Shown: piece after piece, positions 21,982-29,861 of the stretch
Numbering within the stretch: position 1 is the stretch's first letter
How the letters are laid out: each line of letters starts with the position of its first letter
Origin: Actinomycetes bacterium
Lineage (GTDB): Bacteria > Actinomycetota > Actinomycetes > Actinomycetales > Microbacteriaceae
Reading direction: 5' to 3'
Length of the DNA stretch: 30,271 nucleotides
NCBI GenBank assembly: GCA_023428065.1
Contig: JAEYZI010000036.1
Span: 1-30,271, forward strand
Made by a program: the position numbers and the translations under genes
Notes under the pieces: model-generated
Seen by the model: only the letters and a program-made list of their open reading frames with translations
Database searches by the model: none
Told to the model about the DNA's origin: nothing

Positions 21982-24893
21982 CCCGCAGCGCGGTCACCCT
22001 CACCGAGCTCGCGCGGCTCGGGTTCGCCGACCTGGGAGGAGCCGCATCCGCTCTCCCCGGGGTTCCGGACGCGGTCGTGCCGCTCTTCTCGTCGGCGGCC
22101 GACCCCGACCAGGCGCTGCGTCACGTCCTGACCCTCCGGGAGAAGGATCGAGCGGGCACGGATGCCGTGCTCGCGGATCCGGACGCGGCGCGTCGTCTCG
22201 TCGAGGTGCTCGGCGCTTCGGAGGGGCTCGCGGCGTTCCTCGTGCGGCATCCGCGGGAGCTCGCGGGCTTCGCCGACGCCTACCCCGCGCCGCCCCCCGT
22301 CGCGCAGTACCGCGCGAGCCTCATGGCCGCCGTCGAGGGCCTCTCGGGGGAGGACGCCCGCAACGCCCTGCGCGTCGCGTACCGTCGCGAGCTCACCCGG
22401 CTGGCGGCGTGGGATCTCGATTACCCCGAACCCATCGAGGTCGTGCCGCGCGTCGCCGCGGCCCTTGCGGACCTCGCGGCCGCGGCGCTCGACGCCGGAC
22501 TCGCGATCGCCCGTGCCGGTTCGCGTTTTCCCGCCGAGGAGGTCGCCGCGACCCGCCTCGCCATCATCGGCATGGGAAAGGCAGGGGCGCGCGAGCTCAA
22601 CTATCTGAGCGACGTCGACGTGATCTTCGTGGGCGGGGGAGACGGCATCTCCGACACGCGCGCGATCGAGATCGGCACGCGCCTCGCGGTCGACACGATG
22701 CACGCCATCCACGAGCTCGCCGTCGAACCCCCGCTGTGGGAGGTCGATGCGAACCTCCGGCCCGAGGGCAAGGACGGCGCGCTCGTGCGCACCCTCGAGT
22801 CCCATCTCGCGTACTACGACCGCTGGGCCAAGAGTTGGGAGTTCCAGGCCCTGCTCAAGGCGCGGGCGATGGCGGGCGACCTCGAGCTCGGCGAGCAGTT
22901 CGTGGCGGGGGTGGCGCCGAAGGTGTGGTCGGCGTCGTCGCGGGAGGGCTTCGTCGAGTCGGTGCAGCGCATGCGCGAGCGCGTCATGCAGCACATCCCG
23001 CGCGACGAGGTGGACGTGCAGCTCAAACTCGGGCCGGGTGGCCTGCGGGACGTCGAGTTCACGATCCAGCTGCTGCAGCTCGTGCACGGTCAGGCCGACC
23101 CCCAGATCCGGCAGCGGGCGACGCTCGACGCCCTCGCCGCCCTCGCGGATCGCGGCTACATCGGCCGGGTCGAGGCGGCCGAGTTCGGCCGCGACTACCG
23201 CTTCCTGCGGCTCCTGGAGCATCGCCTGCAGCTCGCCCGCCTGCGACGCACCCATCTCATGCCGCGCGGGGAGTCCGAGCAGCGTGCGCTCGCCCGCGGC
23301 ACGCGGCTCGCCTCCACGGCCTCCGCCCTCGTGGAGGCGTGGCGGGAGGTGCAGCAGGAGGTGCGCAGTCTGCACGAGCGGCTGTTCTACCGCCCGCTCC
23401 TGTCGGCCGTGGCGGCTCTTCCGGAAGACGGCTACGCGCTCACGAGCGAGCAGGCGGAGGCGCGCCTCGCGGCGATCGGCTTCCGCGACCCGCGCGGCGC
23501 GCTCCACCACATCGCGGCGCTCACGGGCGGCGTGTCGCGTCGCGCGGCGATCCAGCGCACGCTCCTCCCCGTCATGTTGCAGTGGTTCGCCGACGGCGCC
23601 GATCCCGACTACGGGCTGCTCGCCTTCCGCAGACTCTCGGACGACCTCGGGGAGGCCTACTGGTTCCTGCGGATGCTGCGCGACTCCTCCGGCGCGGCGG
23701 AGCGGCTCACCCACGTGCTCGCGAGCTCGCGCTTCGTCGGCAGCCTGTTCGAGAGGCTGCCCGAGGCGACGGCCTGGCTCGAGAACGACGCCGAACTGCG
23801 GCCCCGCACGCCCGAGGAGCTGCTCGAGGAGACCGACGCCACGATCGCGCGACACGCGGGCGATGTCGACGCCGCGGCGACGGCGCTGCGCACGGCGCGA
23901 CGCCGAGAGGTGCTGCGCCTCTCGCTCGCTGCCATCGTGGGGCTCATCGGGGTCGAGGAGCTGGGGCCCGCCCTCTCGGCCGTCACGACGGCGATCCTGT
24001 CGGGCGCCCTGCGGCTCGCGCACCGCTGGGGTGACGAGGTCGAGTTCGGCGTCATCGCAATGGGGCGCTACGGGGGAGCGGAACTGGGTTTCGGCAGCGA
24101 CGCCGACATCATGTACGTCTACCGCCCGGCGGGCTGCGAGCCCGAGGTCGCCCAGAAGCGCGCCGAGCAGATCGTGCACGAGATCAAGCGCCTCACCGAG
24201 GACCTGCGCCTTCCCCTCGATCTGGATCTCGGGCTCCGTCCGGAGGGCAAGAACGGCGCGATCGTCCGCTCGCTCGAGAGCTACCGCGCGTACTACGAAC
24301 GCTGGTCGCTCACGTGGGAGGCGCAGGCCCTGCTCCGTGCGCGGGGAGTGGCGGGGGATGCGGGCCTCCTCGCGGACTTCGCGGCGATGGCCGACGCCGT
24401 GCGCTATCCGTCCGACATCACGGCCGACGCCGTCCGGGAGGTCAAGCGCATCAAGGCGCGCGTCGAGTCCGAGCGGCTCCCGCAGGGTGCGGACCCGGCG
24501 CGGCACCTCAAGCTCGGCCGCGGCTCGCTCTCCGATGTCGAATGGCTCGTGCAGCTCGTGCAGCTCGAGCACGCGCACGAGGTGCCGGAGCTGCGCACGA
24601 CGTCGACGCTCACCGCGCTCGACGCGGCGGTGGATGCGGGGCTCGTCTCGCGGCCGGACGCGGATCGCCTGCGTGCGGCCTGGCTGATCGCCTCGCGTGC
24701 GCGGTCCGCCATGACCCTGTGGACGGCGAAGACGGCCGATGTGCTCCCGACCGACCGCCAGGCGCTCGAGGGCGTCGCGCGCCTCATGGAGTACCCGCCG
24801 CACTCGGCGACGCAGCTCGAGGAGGACTACCTCCGCACGACGCGTATCGCCCGCCAGGTCTTCGAGCGCCTCTTCTACGGCTCGCGCCTCTGA
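21978..24893 (+). CDS. glnE: glutamine synthetase adenylyltransferase, apparent CTG start
   Basis: GlnE adds AMP to, and removes it from, glutamine synthetase to match activity to nitrogen supply. Two nucleotidyltransferase domains are visible: the deadenylylating half with GMGKAGARELNYLSDVDVIF near residues 199-218, and the adenylylating half with MGRYGGAELGFGSDADIMYV near 693-712. Conserved sequence starts at LTELARLGFADL, yet no ATG, GTG or TTG lies between it and the end of glnA2. The best start is CTG at 21978-21980, overlapping the glnA2 stop (CTGA) and 4 bases after GGAGG, giving 971 residues. The alternative GTG at 21918 has no ribosome binding site. The target, GlnA with Tyr406, is encoded at 27768. 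Confidence 0.93.
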   Translation: MTRSAVTLTELARLGFADLGGAASALPGVPDAVVPLFSSAADPDQALRHVLTLREKDRAGTDAVLADPDAARRLVEVLGASEGLAAFLVRHPRELAGFADAYPAPPPVAQYRASLMAAVEGLSGEDARNALRVAYRRELTRLAAWDLDYPEPIEVVPRVAAALADLAAAALDAGLAIARAGSRFPAEEVAATRLAIIGMGKAGARELNYLSDVDVIFVGGGDGISDTRAIEIGTRLAVDTMHAIHELAVEPPLWEVDANLRPEGKDGALVRTLESHLAYYDRWAKSWEFQALLKARAMAGDLELGEQFVAGVAPKVWSASSREGFVESVQRMRERVMQHIPRDEVDVQLKLGPGGLRDVEFTIQLLQLVHGQADPQIRQRATLDALAALADRGYIGRVEAAEFGRDYRFLRLLEHRLQLARLRRTHLMPRGESEQRALARGTRLASTASALVEAWREVQQEVRSLHERLFYRPLLSAVAALPEDGYALTSEQAEARLAAIGFRDPRGALHHIAALTGGVSRRAAIQRTLLPVMLQWFADGADPDYGLLAFRRLSDDLGEAYWFLRMLRDSSGAAERLTHVLASSRFVGSLFERLPEATAWLENDAELRPRTPEELLEETDATIARHAGDVDAAATALRTARRREVLRLSLAAIVGLIGVEELGPALSAVTTAILSGALRLAHRWGDEVEFGVIAMGRYGGAELGFGSDADIMYVYRPAGCEPEVAQKRAEQIVHEIKRLTEDLRLPLDLDLGLRPEGKNGAIVRSLESYRAYYERWSLTWEAQALLRARGVAGDAGLLADFAAMADAVRYPSDITADAVREVKRIKARVESERLPQGADPARHLKLGRGSLSDVEWLVQLVQLEHAHEVPELRTTSTLTALDAAVDAGLVSRPDADRLRAAWLIASRARSAMTLWTAKTADVLPTDRQALEGVARLMEYPPHSATQLEEDYLRTTRIARQVFERLFYGSRL

Positions 24894-24956
24894 CACTCGC
24901 TCCCGGTTGGGACCTAGGTAACCCGCCGCCGCGTCTTCGTGGCCCAGACTGAGGCG

Positions 24957-27641
24957 ATGGGAGGTCGGGAGTCCGCGCCGACCGGGGGGCCGGGGCGGGC
25001 GCAGCCGCCGACCGCGGGTCCGGCACCTCCGTGGGCGGGGCTCGATCAGCCCGAGCTCCTGAAGGTCCTGCGCACCGACCTCGCGGGATTGACCCAGCAG
25101 GAGGCCGACCGACGGCTTCAGGCGCACGGTGCGAACGAGCTGCCCCCGGTGCTTGCCGATCCGTCGTGGAAGGTGCTGGGTCGCCAGTTCGCCGGGCCGA
25201 TGATCCTCATCCTCGTCATCGCAGGGGTCATCACCGCCGCCCAGCGGGAGTGGGTGGATACGATCGCGATCCTCATCGTGATCGCCGTGAACGCTGCGCT
25301 CGGGTTCTGGCAGGAGCGGAAGGCGGAGCGAGACCTCCGGGGTCTGCGATCCCTGTCGACGACGATCGCCCACGTGGTCCGCGGCGGCGCGACGCGCACC
25401 GTAGCGTCGCGCGAGGTCGTCCCGGGAGACATCGTCCTGCTCGAGGCGGGCGAGCGGGTGCCCGCCGACGTGCGCCTGCTGAGCGCGAACGCCCTGCGCG
25501 TGGACGAGTCGATGCTCACCGGCGAGTCGCTCCCGGTCGACAAGCACGCCCGCGTCGTCGCGTCCGGCGGGGTGCGGGGGGAGCGCCCGAACATGGCGTT
25601 CTCCGGCACGCTCGTCACCGGCGGCCGCGGCCGCGCCGTCGTGGTCGCGACCGGGGTCGACACCGAGCTGGGCGCCATCAGCGATCTCGTTCAGGCGCCC
25701 CCTGCCCTGACCCCGCTGCAGCGGATGACGCGGAGGCTCGGTCGGCAGGTCGTCGTCGCCTTGCTCGTGGCGGTCGGGTTCGCGTTCCTCGCCGGACTGC
25801 TGAGCGGCTACCCGCCGGGGGAGATGTTCCGCACCGCCGTCGCCCTGGCGGTCGCGTCGGTCCCCGAGTCGCTGCCCGTCGTGCTCACGGTCGCCTTGAG
25901 CGTCGGAGTGTCGAAGATGGCGAAGCGGCGTGCGATCGTGCGGCACCTGCCCGCGGTCGAGACCCTCGGCTCGACGACCGTCATCCTCAGCGACAAGACC
26001 GGCACCCTCACGCAGAACCGGCTCACCGTCACCGAGGTCTGGACCGCCGACGGAACGTGGCACCCGGGTGACGAGCTCACCCCGTGGGCGCGACGGACGC
26101 TGCGAGCGGGGGCGCTCACCAACGAGGCCGCGATGCGCGACGGCCGACTGTCCGGAGATTCCGTCGATGTCGCCATGGCGTCGACGGCGCTCGACGCGGA
26201 GGCTGTGACCGTCGAGGAACGAGTCGTGCAGCCGCACGCGCACACTCCGTACGAGCCCGAGCTCCGGCTGTCCCAATCGGTGCGACGCGCAGCGGATGGG
26301 CGGCGGACGTTGTTCGTGAAGGGCGCCCCCGACGTGATCCTCTCGCTGTGCACCGCGGTGCCGTCTCCGGACGGCGCTGTCTCGGGCGTCGAGAGGGTGC
26401 AGCAGGCGGATCGTGAGCTCGCCGACCGCGGGCTGCGGGTGATCGCGACTGCGGAACGTGAGCTCGCCGACGGCGAGCTCACCGGCGCGCCGCTCCCGCC
26501 GCCGTCCGGGCTCACCTTCCTCGGGCTCGAGGCGATGATCGACCCGCCCAGGCCCGGCGTCGAGGAGGCGATCCGCGCGTGTGCTCGTGCCGGGATGACG
26601 GTGAAGATGCTCACCGGAGATCACCCCGCCACCGCGCGGGCGGTCGCCGCGCGCCTGGGGCTTCCGGATGCCGACCGGCCGCTCACCGGTGCGGAGCTCG
26701 AGAGCCTGGACGACGCCGCGCTCGCCACCCGCCTCGTACAGGCGAACGTGATCGCCCGCGCGACGCCCCAGGACAAGCTGAGGATCGTGCGCGTGCTCAC
26801 CGCGCGCGGCGAGGTGGTGGCGGTGACCGGCGACGGCGTCAACGACGCACCCGCCCTCAAGGCCGCGGCGATCGGCGTGGCGATGGGCCGCTCGGGAACG
26901 GACGTCGCCCGCGACGCCGCCGACCTGATCCTGACGGACGACGACTTCGTCACGATCGTGCACGCCGTCGAGCAGGGCCGGGTGACCTTCGCCGCCATCC
27001 GCAACGCCACCTTCTTCCTGCTCTCCACGGGGGTCGCGGGGGTGCTGGCGCTGATGATCAACCTGCTGCTGGACCAGCCGCTGCTGTTCCTGCCGGTGCA
27101 GCTCCTCTTGATCAACGTCGTCACCGACAGCATCCAGGACATCGCCCTGGCCTTCGAGCCGGCACACGGCGACGAGCTCACGCATCCGCCACGGCCGCCC
27201 CGCGAGGGCGTGCTGTCGCGCGCGCTCTGGGCCCGCACCCTCCTCACCGGGGTGTGGATGGGGGTGATCGTGCTGATCGTGTTCGAACTGCAGCTCAGGT
27301 CGGGCGCCGATCTCGAAACGGCGCGCTCGATGGCACTCGTGACCTTCGTGCTCTTCAGCAACGTCCAGGTGGGCAACGCCCGCTCGGAGCGGATGTCGTT
27401 GTTCTGTCTCAACCCGCTGCGCAACCGGCTGCTCCTCGGCTCGGTCGTGGCGTCGGTTCTCCTCTTGTGGGGCGTGATGGCCTGGCCGGCCGCGGCCGCC
27501 GTGCTCGGCGTCGCCCCGCTGGCGCCGAGCGACTGGCTCGCTGCGGCGCTCATCGCCTCCACGGTGCTCGTGCTCGTCGAGGCCGGGAAGCTCATCCAAC
27601 GCCGCCTCGAGCGTCGCCGCGGGCCTTCCTTCCGGGGGTGA
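24957..27641 (+). CDS. P-type cation-transporting ATPase (P2 type)
   Basis: An ion pump of about 894 residues with all catalytic parts in order: an N-terminal cation-ATPase domain, the TGES phosphatase loop near residue 189, helix 4 with PESLP from about residue 303, the phosphorylated Asp346 in DKTGTLTQN, TGDHPATA, and the hinge GDGVNDAPALK near residue 625. The overall form is close to bacterial calcium-type pumps. Helix 6 has NVVTDSIQD, but helix 5 (STGVAGVLAL) lacks the acidic residue of calcium pumps and helix 4 has PESLP in place of PEGLP, so the ion is uncertain. The start could also be GTG 24939. The ATG is preferred because CAGACTGAGGCG before it resembles the nif3 promoter. It separates glnE from glnA. 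Confidence 0.88.
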   Translation: MGGRESAPTGGPGRAQPPTAGPAPPWAGLDQPELLKVLRTDLAGLTQQEADRRLQAHGANELPPVLADPSWKVLGRQFAGPMILILVIAGVITAAQREWVDTIAILIVIAVNAALGFWQERKAERDLRGLRSLSTTIAHVVRGGATRTVASREVVPGDIVLLEAGERVPADVRLLSANALRVDESMLTGESLPVDKHARVVASGGVRGERPNMAFSGTLVTGGRGRAVVVATGVDTELGAISDLVQAPPALTPLQRMTRRLGRQVVVALLVAVGFAFLAGLLSGYPPGEMFRTAVALAVASVPESLPVVLTVALSVGVSKMAKRRAIVRHLPAVETLGSTTVILSDKTGTLTQNRLTVTEVWTADGTWHPGDELTPWARRTLRAGALTNEAAMRDGRLSGDSVDVAMASTALDAEAVTVEERVVQPHAHTPYEPELRLSQSVRRAADGRRTLFVKGAPDVILSLCTAVPSPDGAVSGVERVQQADRELADRGLRVIATAERELADGELTGAPLPPPSGLTFLGLEAMIDPPRPGVEEAIRACARAGMTVKMLTGDHPATARAVAARLGLPDADRPLTGAELESLDDAALATRLVQANVIARATPQDKLRIVRVLTARGEVVAVTGDGVNDAPALKAAAIGVAMGRSGTDVARDAADLILTDDDFVTIVHAVEQGRVTFAAIRNATFFLLSTGVAGVLALMINLLLDQPLLFLPVQLLLINVVTDSIQDIALAFEPAHGDELTHPPRPPREGVLSRALWARTLLTGVWMGVIVLIVFELQLRSGADLETARSMALVTFVLFSNVQVGNARSERMSLFCLNPLRNRLLLGSVVASVLLLWGVMAWPAAAAVLGVAPLAPSDWLAAALIASTVLVLVEAGKLIQRRLERRRGPSFRG

Positions 27642-27655
27642 AGGATCGATGCAGT

Positions 27656-27679
27656 CGCGGGCGTGTACTCCGGCCCGCG
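27656..27679 (+). terminator. candidate terminator of the P-type ATPase gene
   Basis: CGCGGGC and GCCCGCG form a perfect 7-bp stem with a 10-base loop, 14 bases after the stop codon. No T run follows. Confidence 0.45.
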
Positions 27680-27715
27680 CCCCTACGTCGGCGGGGGGCT
27701 CTCGCAGACGCCGGA

Positions 27716-27742
27716 CGGGCCGCCCCCGAAGGAGACGGCCCG
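27716..27742 (-). terminator. candidate terminator of glnA
   Basis: CGGGCCG and CGGCCCG form a perfect 7-bp stem with a 13-base loop, 25 bases past the glnA stop. No T run is visible on the minus strand. Confidence 0.4.
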
Positions 27743-27767
27743 CCCGTGCTGTGGTGATGCAGGTGCG

Positions 27768-29204
27768 TCAGACCCCGTAGTACAGCTCGTACTCGAAGGG
27801 GTGCGGACGCTGCGCGAAGGGCAGGAGCTCCTTCTCGCGCTTGTAGTCCAGCCACGCGTTGATGAGGTCCTCGGTGAACACGCCGCCCTCGAGGAGGTAG
27901 TCGTGGTCGGCCTCGAGCGCGTCGAGCGCCTCGCCGAGCGAACCCGGCAGCTGCGGGATGTTCTTCGCCTCCTCCGGCGGGAGCTCGTAGAGGTCCTTGT
28001 CGACGGGCTCGTGCGGCTCGATCTTGTTCTTGATGCCGTCGATGCCCGCCATGAGCTGCGCCGCAAACGCGAGGTACGGGTTGCCGGAGGCGTCGGGCGC
28101 ACGGTACTCGATGCGCTTGGCCTTCGGGTTGGTGCCCGTGATCGGGATGCGGATCGAGGCGGAGCGGTTTCCGGCCGAGTACACGAGGTTCACGGGGGCC
28201 TCGAAGCCCGGGATCAGGCGGTGGTACGAGTTGACCGTCGGGTTCGTGAACGCGGCGAGCGACGCGGCGTGCTTGAGGATGCCGCCGATGTACCAGCGCG
28301 CGATGTCCGACAGGCCGCCGTAGCCCTGCTCGTCGTAGAAGAGCGGCTTGCCCTCGTTCCAGAGCGACTGGTGGGTGTGCATGCCCGAGCCGTTGTCGCC
28401 CATGAGCGGCTTCGGCATGAAGGTCGCTGTCTTGCCCCACTCGAGCGCCGTGTTCTTGACGATGTACTTGAACTTCAGGATGTCGTCCCCGGCGTGCACC
28501 ATCGTGTCGAACTTGTAGTTGATCTCGCCCTGGCCGGCGGTGCCGACCTCGTGGTGGCTGCGCTCGACCTCGAGTCCGACCTCGATGAGCTTGAGCACGA
28601 TGTCGTCGCGGAGGTCCGCGTGCTGGTCGACGGGCGTGACGGGGAAGTAGCCGCCCTTGAACGGGGTCTTGTTGGCGAGGTTCCCGCCCTCCTCGGCCTT
28701 GCCCGAGTTCCAGGCGGCCTCCGACGAGTCGACCTCGTAGTACGACTTGTTCTGCTTCACCTCGTAGCGCACGTCGTCGAAGATGTAGAACTCGGCCTCG
28801 GGGGCGAAGTAGGCGGTGTCGGCGATGCCCGTGGACGCGAGGTACTTCTCGGCCTTCTTCGCCACCTGGCGCGGGTCGCGGCCGTAGATCTCGCCGTTGC
28901 GCGGGTTGTAGATGTCGAAGATGATCACGAGCGTGCGCTCGGTGCGGAACGGGTCGACGTAGGCCGTCGAGATGTCCGGGATGAGCTGCAGGTCCGACTC
29001 GTGGATCGACTGGAAGCCGCGGATCGACGAGCCGTCGAAGAGCTGGCCCACGGTGAAGAAGTCCTCATCCACGGTCGATGCCGGGATGTTGAAGTGCTGC
29101 TGCACTCCGGGGAGGTCGGTGAAGCGGATGTCGACGAACTTGACATCCGTGTCCTTGATGAACTTCAGCACCTCCGAGGAGTCGCTGAACAGAGGCTTGG
29201 ACAT
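27768..29204 (-). CDS. glnA: glutamine synthetase type I (beta, adenylylation-controlled)
   Basis: The main ammonium-assimilating enzyme: glutamate, ammonium and ATP give glutamine. The 478 residues carry FDGSSIRGF, EAEFYIFD, HHEVGTAGQGEIN, NGSGMHTHQSLW and NRSASIRIP, all active-site segments of dodecameric GSI. Tyr406 in DLYELPPEE is the residue adenylylated by GlnE, placing it in the beta group. GGAG is 8 bases before the ATG. Upstream, on the same strand, TAGCCT is a possible -10 and two tandem GlnR-type boxes cover the region just before it, the position for an activator. Convergent with the ATPase gene. Confidence 0.97.
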   Translation of the reverse strand: MSKPLFSDSSEVLKFIKDTDVKFVDIRFTDLPGVQQHFNIPASTVDEDFFTVGQLFDGSSIRGFQSIHESDLQLIPDISTAYVDPFRTERTLVIIFDIYNPRNGEIYGRDPRQVAKKAEKYLASTGIADTAYFAPEAEFYIFDDVRYEVKQNKSYYEVDSSEAAWNSGKAEEGGNLANKTPFKGGYFPVTPVDQHADLRDDIVLKLIEVGLEVERSHHEVGTAGQGEINYKFDTMVHAGDDILKFKYIVKNTALEWGKTATFMPKPLMGDNGSGMHTHQSLWNEGKPLFYDEQGYGGLSDIARWYIGGILKHAASLAAFTNPTVNSYHRLIPGFEAPVNLVYSAGNRSASIRIPITGTNPKAKRIEYRAPDASGNPYLAFAAQLMAGIDGIKNKIEPHEPVDKDLYELPPEEAKNIPQLPGSLGEALDALEADHDYLLEGGVFTEDLINAWLDYKREKELLPFAQRPHPFEYELYYGV

Positions 29205-29257
29205 AGGGAATTACTCCAAGGGCGTGGAACGGGTCGGCTACGGGTGCAACCGCCTTG

Positions 29258-29263
29258 AGGCTA
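29258..29263 (-). promoter_or_regulatory. predicted -10 element of glnA
   Basis: On the minus strand TAGCCT would start transcription about 45 bases before the glnA ATG. Its -35 position falls inside the GlnR-type box at 29274-29311. Confidence 0.45.
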
Positions 29264-29273
29264 TGGGGGCGGC

Positions 29274-29311
29274 ATTTCCCGACGGTGACCGCATTGTTTC
29301 GGGCGTGTTAC
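29274..29311 (-). promoter_or_regulatory. tandem GlnR-type operator upstream of glnA
   Basis: On the minus strand the order is GTAAC, six bases, GAAAC, six bases, GTCAC, six bases, GAAAT. This is two copies of the actinobacterial GlnR box (GTNAC-n6-GNAAC) with a 22-base period, as found before glnA in Streptomyces. Three half-sites fit exactly, and the last differs at its final base. The site ends 69 bases before the glnA ATG and would suit activation under nitrogen limitation. It may also affect the divergent RDD gene. Confidence 0.75.
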
Positions 29312-29322
29312 GCCGCCCTCCG

Positions 29323-29328
29323 TAGAGT
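29323..29328 (+). promoter_or_regulatory. predicted -10 element of the RDD gene (leaderless)
   Basis: TAGAGT is six bases before the GTG start; the spacer GGACGG is only weakly similar to a ribosome binding site and too close to the start. Confidence 0.5.
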
Positions 29329-29334
29329 GGACGG

Positions 29335-29757
29335 GTGAACGCCGCTCCCTCCGACGACCCCGGATCCGGCTGGCCCGGAGAGCGGCTGGGGCTCCCCGAG
29401 CACGGTCCGCGGTCCATCGCGCGTCTCGGGCGGCGGGTCGTCGCGATCCTCATCGACTGGGGTGTCGCCTACCTCCTGTCCTGGGCGTTCTTCCCGACGG
29501 TGCTCGGCACCGACCCCTTCGTGACGCTCGCGATCTTCGCCGCCCTGCAGTACCTCTTCCTCATCGTCGTGAGCGGCAGTCTCGGCCACGTCGTCATGCG
29601 CCTGCGCGTCGTGCCGCTCGCGGGCGGCTACATCGGCCTGTGGCGGCCCGCCGTGCGGACGCTCCTGCTGTGCCTCGCGATCCCGGCCCTCATCTGGGAC
29701 CGCGATCAGCGGGGTCTGCACGACAAGGCGGCCGGCACCGTGCTCGTCCGCGTCTGA
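29335..29757 (+). CDS. RDD-family membrane protein
   Basis: A 140-residue membrane protein. After a hydrophilic start it has ARLGRRVVAILIDWGVAYLL, where Arg and Asp are placed as in the RDD family, a second and third hydrophobic segment, and the closing DRDQRGLHDKAAGTVLV, the most conserved part of the family. RDD proteins are integral membrane proteins, mostly of unknown function; some are reported to act as ion antiporters. A small membrane gene beside glnA1 is a known neighbour in actinobacteria such as Mycobacterium. It diverges from glnA across the GlnR-type operator and so may share its nitrogen control. Confidence 0.87.
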   Translation: MNAAPSDDPGSGWPGERLGLPEHGPRSIARLGRRVVAILIDWGVAYLLSWAFFPTVLGTDPFVTLAIFAALQYLFLIVVSGSLGHVVMRLRVVPLAGGYIGLWRPAVRTLLLCLAIPALIWDRDQRGLHDKAAGTVLVRV

Positions 29758-29813
29758 GTCTGTACCCCGAAAGTTGCGCTCGGGGGACATTTCCCGCCAC
29801 ACTGTGCCGAGAT

Positions 29814-29830
29814 AGACGTACCCGACGTCT
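29814..29830. repeat. short inverted repeat between RDD gene and last gene
   Basis: AGACGT, ACCCG and ACGTCT form a perfect 6-bp stem with a 5-base loop, 57 bases past the RDD stop and 31 before the next ATG. It could end RDD transcription or be an operator. The rest of this 104-base gap shows nothing clear. Confidence 0.4.
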
Positions 29831-29861
29831 CTCCATCCAATGACGGCTGGCGAGGAGTGGT

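Noticed and set aside
1649..27187. The frequent word GGATGC/GCATCC as a possible Chi-like or strand-marking motif
   Set aside because: I noted about 20 occurrences. Base composition alone predicts about 20 on both strands of a 30-kb window at roughly 71% GC, and the occurrences show no strand preference.
29271..29800. Repeated CATTTCCCG (near 29273 and 29789) on both sides of the RDD gene as a shared operator
   Set aside because: The match is only nine bases with different flanks, and the first copy is explained as part of the GlnR-type box.
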